DNA of 5,710 nt from an uncultured Clostridia bacterium (GTDB lineage: Bacteria; Bacillota; Clostridia; Oscillospirales; Ruminococcaceae): positions 1-5,710 of the forward strand of contig CAMWVO010000149.1 in assembly GCA_947177695.1 (NCBI GenBank), written 5' to 3'. Made by a program: the position numbers and the translations under genes. How positions within the stretch are numbered: position 1 is the stretch's first letter; every line of letters starts with the position of its first letter. Under the pieces are notes generated by a model that saw only the letters and a program-made list of their open reading frames with translations, did not search any database and was not told the DNA's origin. Below, piece after piece: positions 5,704-5,710 of the stretch.

Positions 5704-5710
5704 ATAATAC

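Noticed and set aside
1..5710. tRNA, rRNA, toxin-antitoxin or phage-defence genes
   Set aside because: I looked on both strands and saw no cloverleaf, rRNA-like stretch, or small paired genes with their own ribosome binding sites.

Overview
The window reads as a low-to-moderate G+C Gram-positive chromosome segment, most likely from a gut-type Clostridia lineage. A Ruminococcus/Oscillospiraceae relative is my guess from protein style and not proven. The reasons are strong AGGAG-type ribosome binding sites, consensus sigma-A-like promoters, the MEP isoprenoid pathway gene ispF, and a very large surface protein built from Gram-positive Cna-type adhesin domains. Everything that is convincingly coding lies on the minus strand.

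Layout, in the direction of transcription (right to left). Bases 5597-5710 are the ispF upstream region, with a strong AT-rich inverted repeat, an extended -10 promoter candidate and a GGAGG ribosome binding site. Bases 5123-5596 are ispF (157 aa, complete). Bases 4863-5122 are intergenic. They contain a 17-bp-arm inverted repeat that looks like the ispF terminator and, superimposed on it, a near-perfect promoter (TTGAAA, 17 bp, TATAAT) for the next gene, then a long leader and an AAAGGAG site. Bases 1-4862 are one uninterrupted minus-strand reading frame of 1620 complete codons that leaves the window at the left edge. It encodes a secreted, modular, adhesin-like protein that is truncated only by the window.

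The adhesin has a signal peptide, two N-terminal immunoglobulin-like adhesin modules, four related stalk modules (each with a T/E-D motif and a closing Asn-x-Ala motif), then at least five complete Cna-B-type domains and the start of a sixth. All five complete Cna-B domains keep the Lys/Glu/Asn set expected for intramolecular isopeptide bonds. The Cna-B section is a DNA-level repeat array: bases 1-74 and 319-395 are identical apart from one inserted codon, so the array has expanded recently and probably continues outside the window. The C-terminal anchor (LPXTG or other) is not visible.

ispF is an essential-type housekeeping gene, and I see no functional link to the adhesin beyond shared orientation. 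I found no RNA genes, CRISPR arrays, insertion sequences or phage genes. I do not see a wholly new system. The most unusual signals are the promoter embedded in the intergenic palindrome, the matching palindrome upstream of ispF, and the repeat homogenisation in the adhesin.
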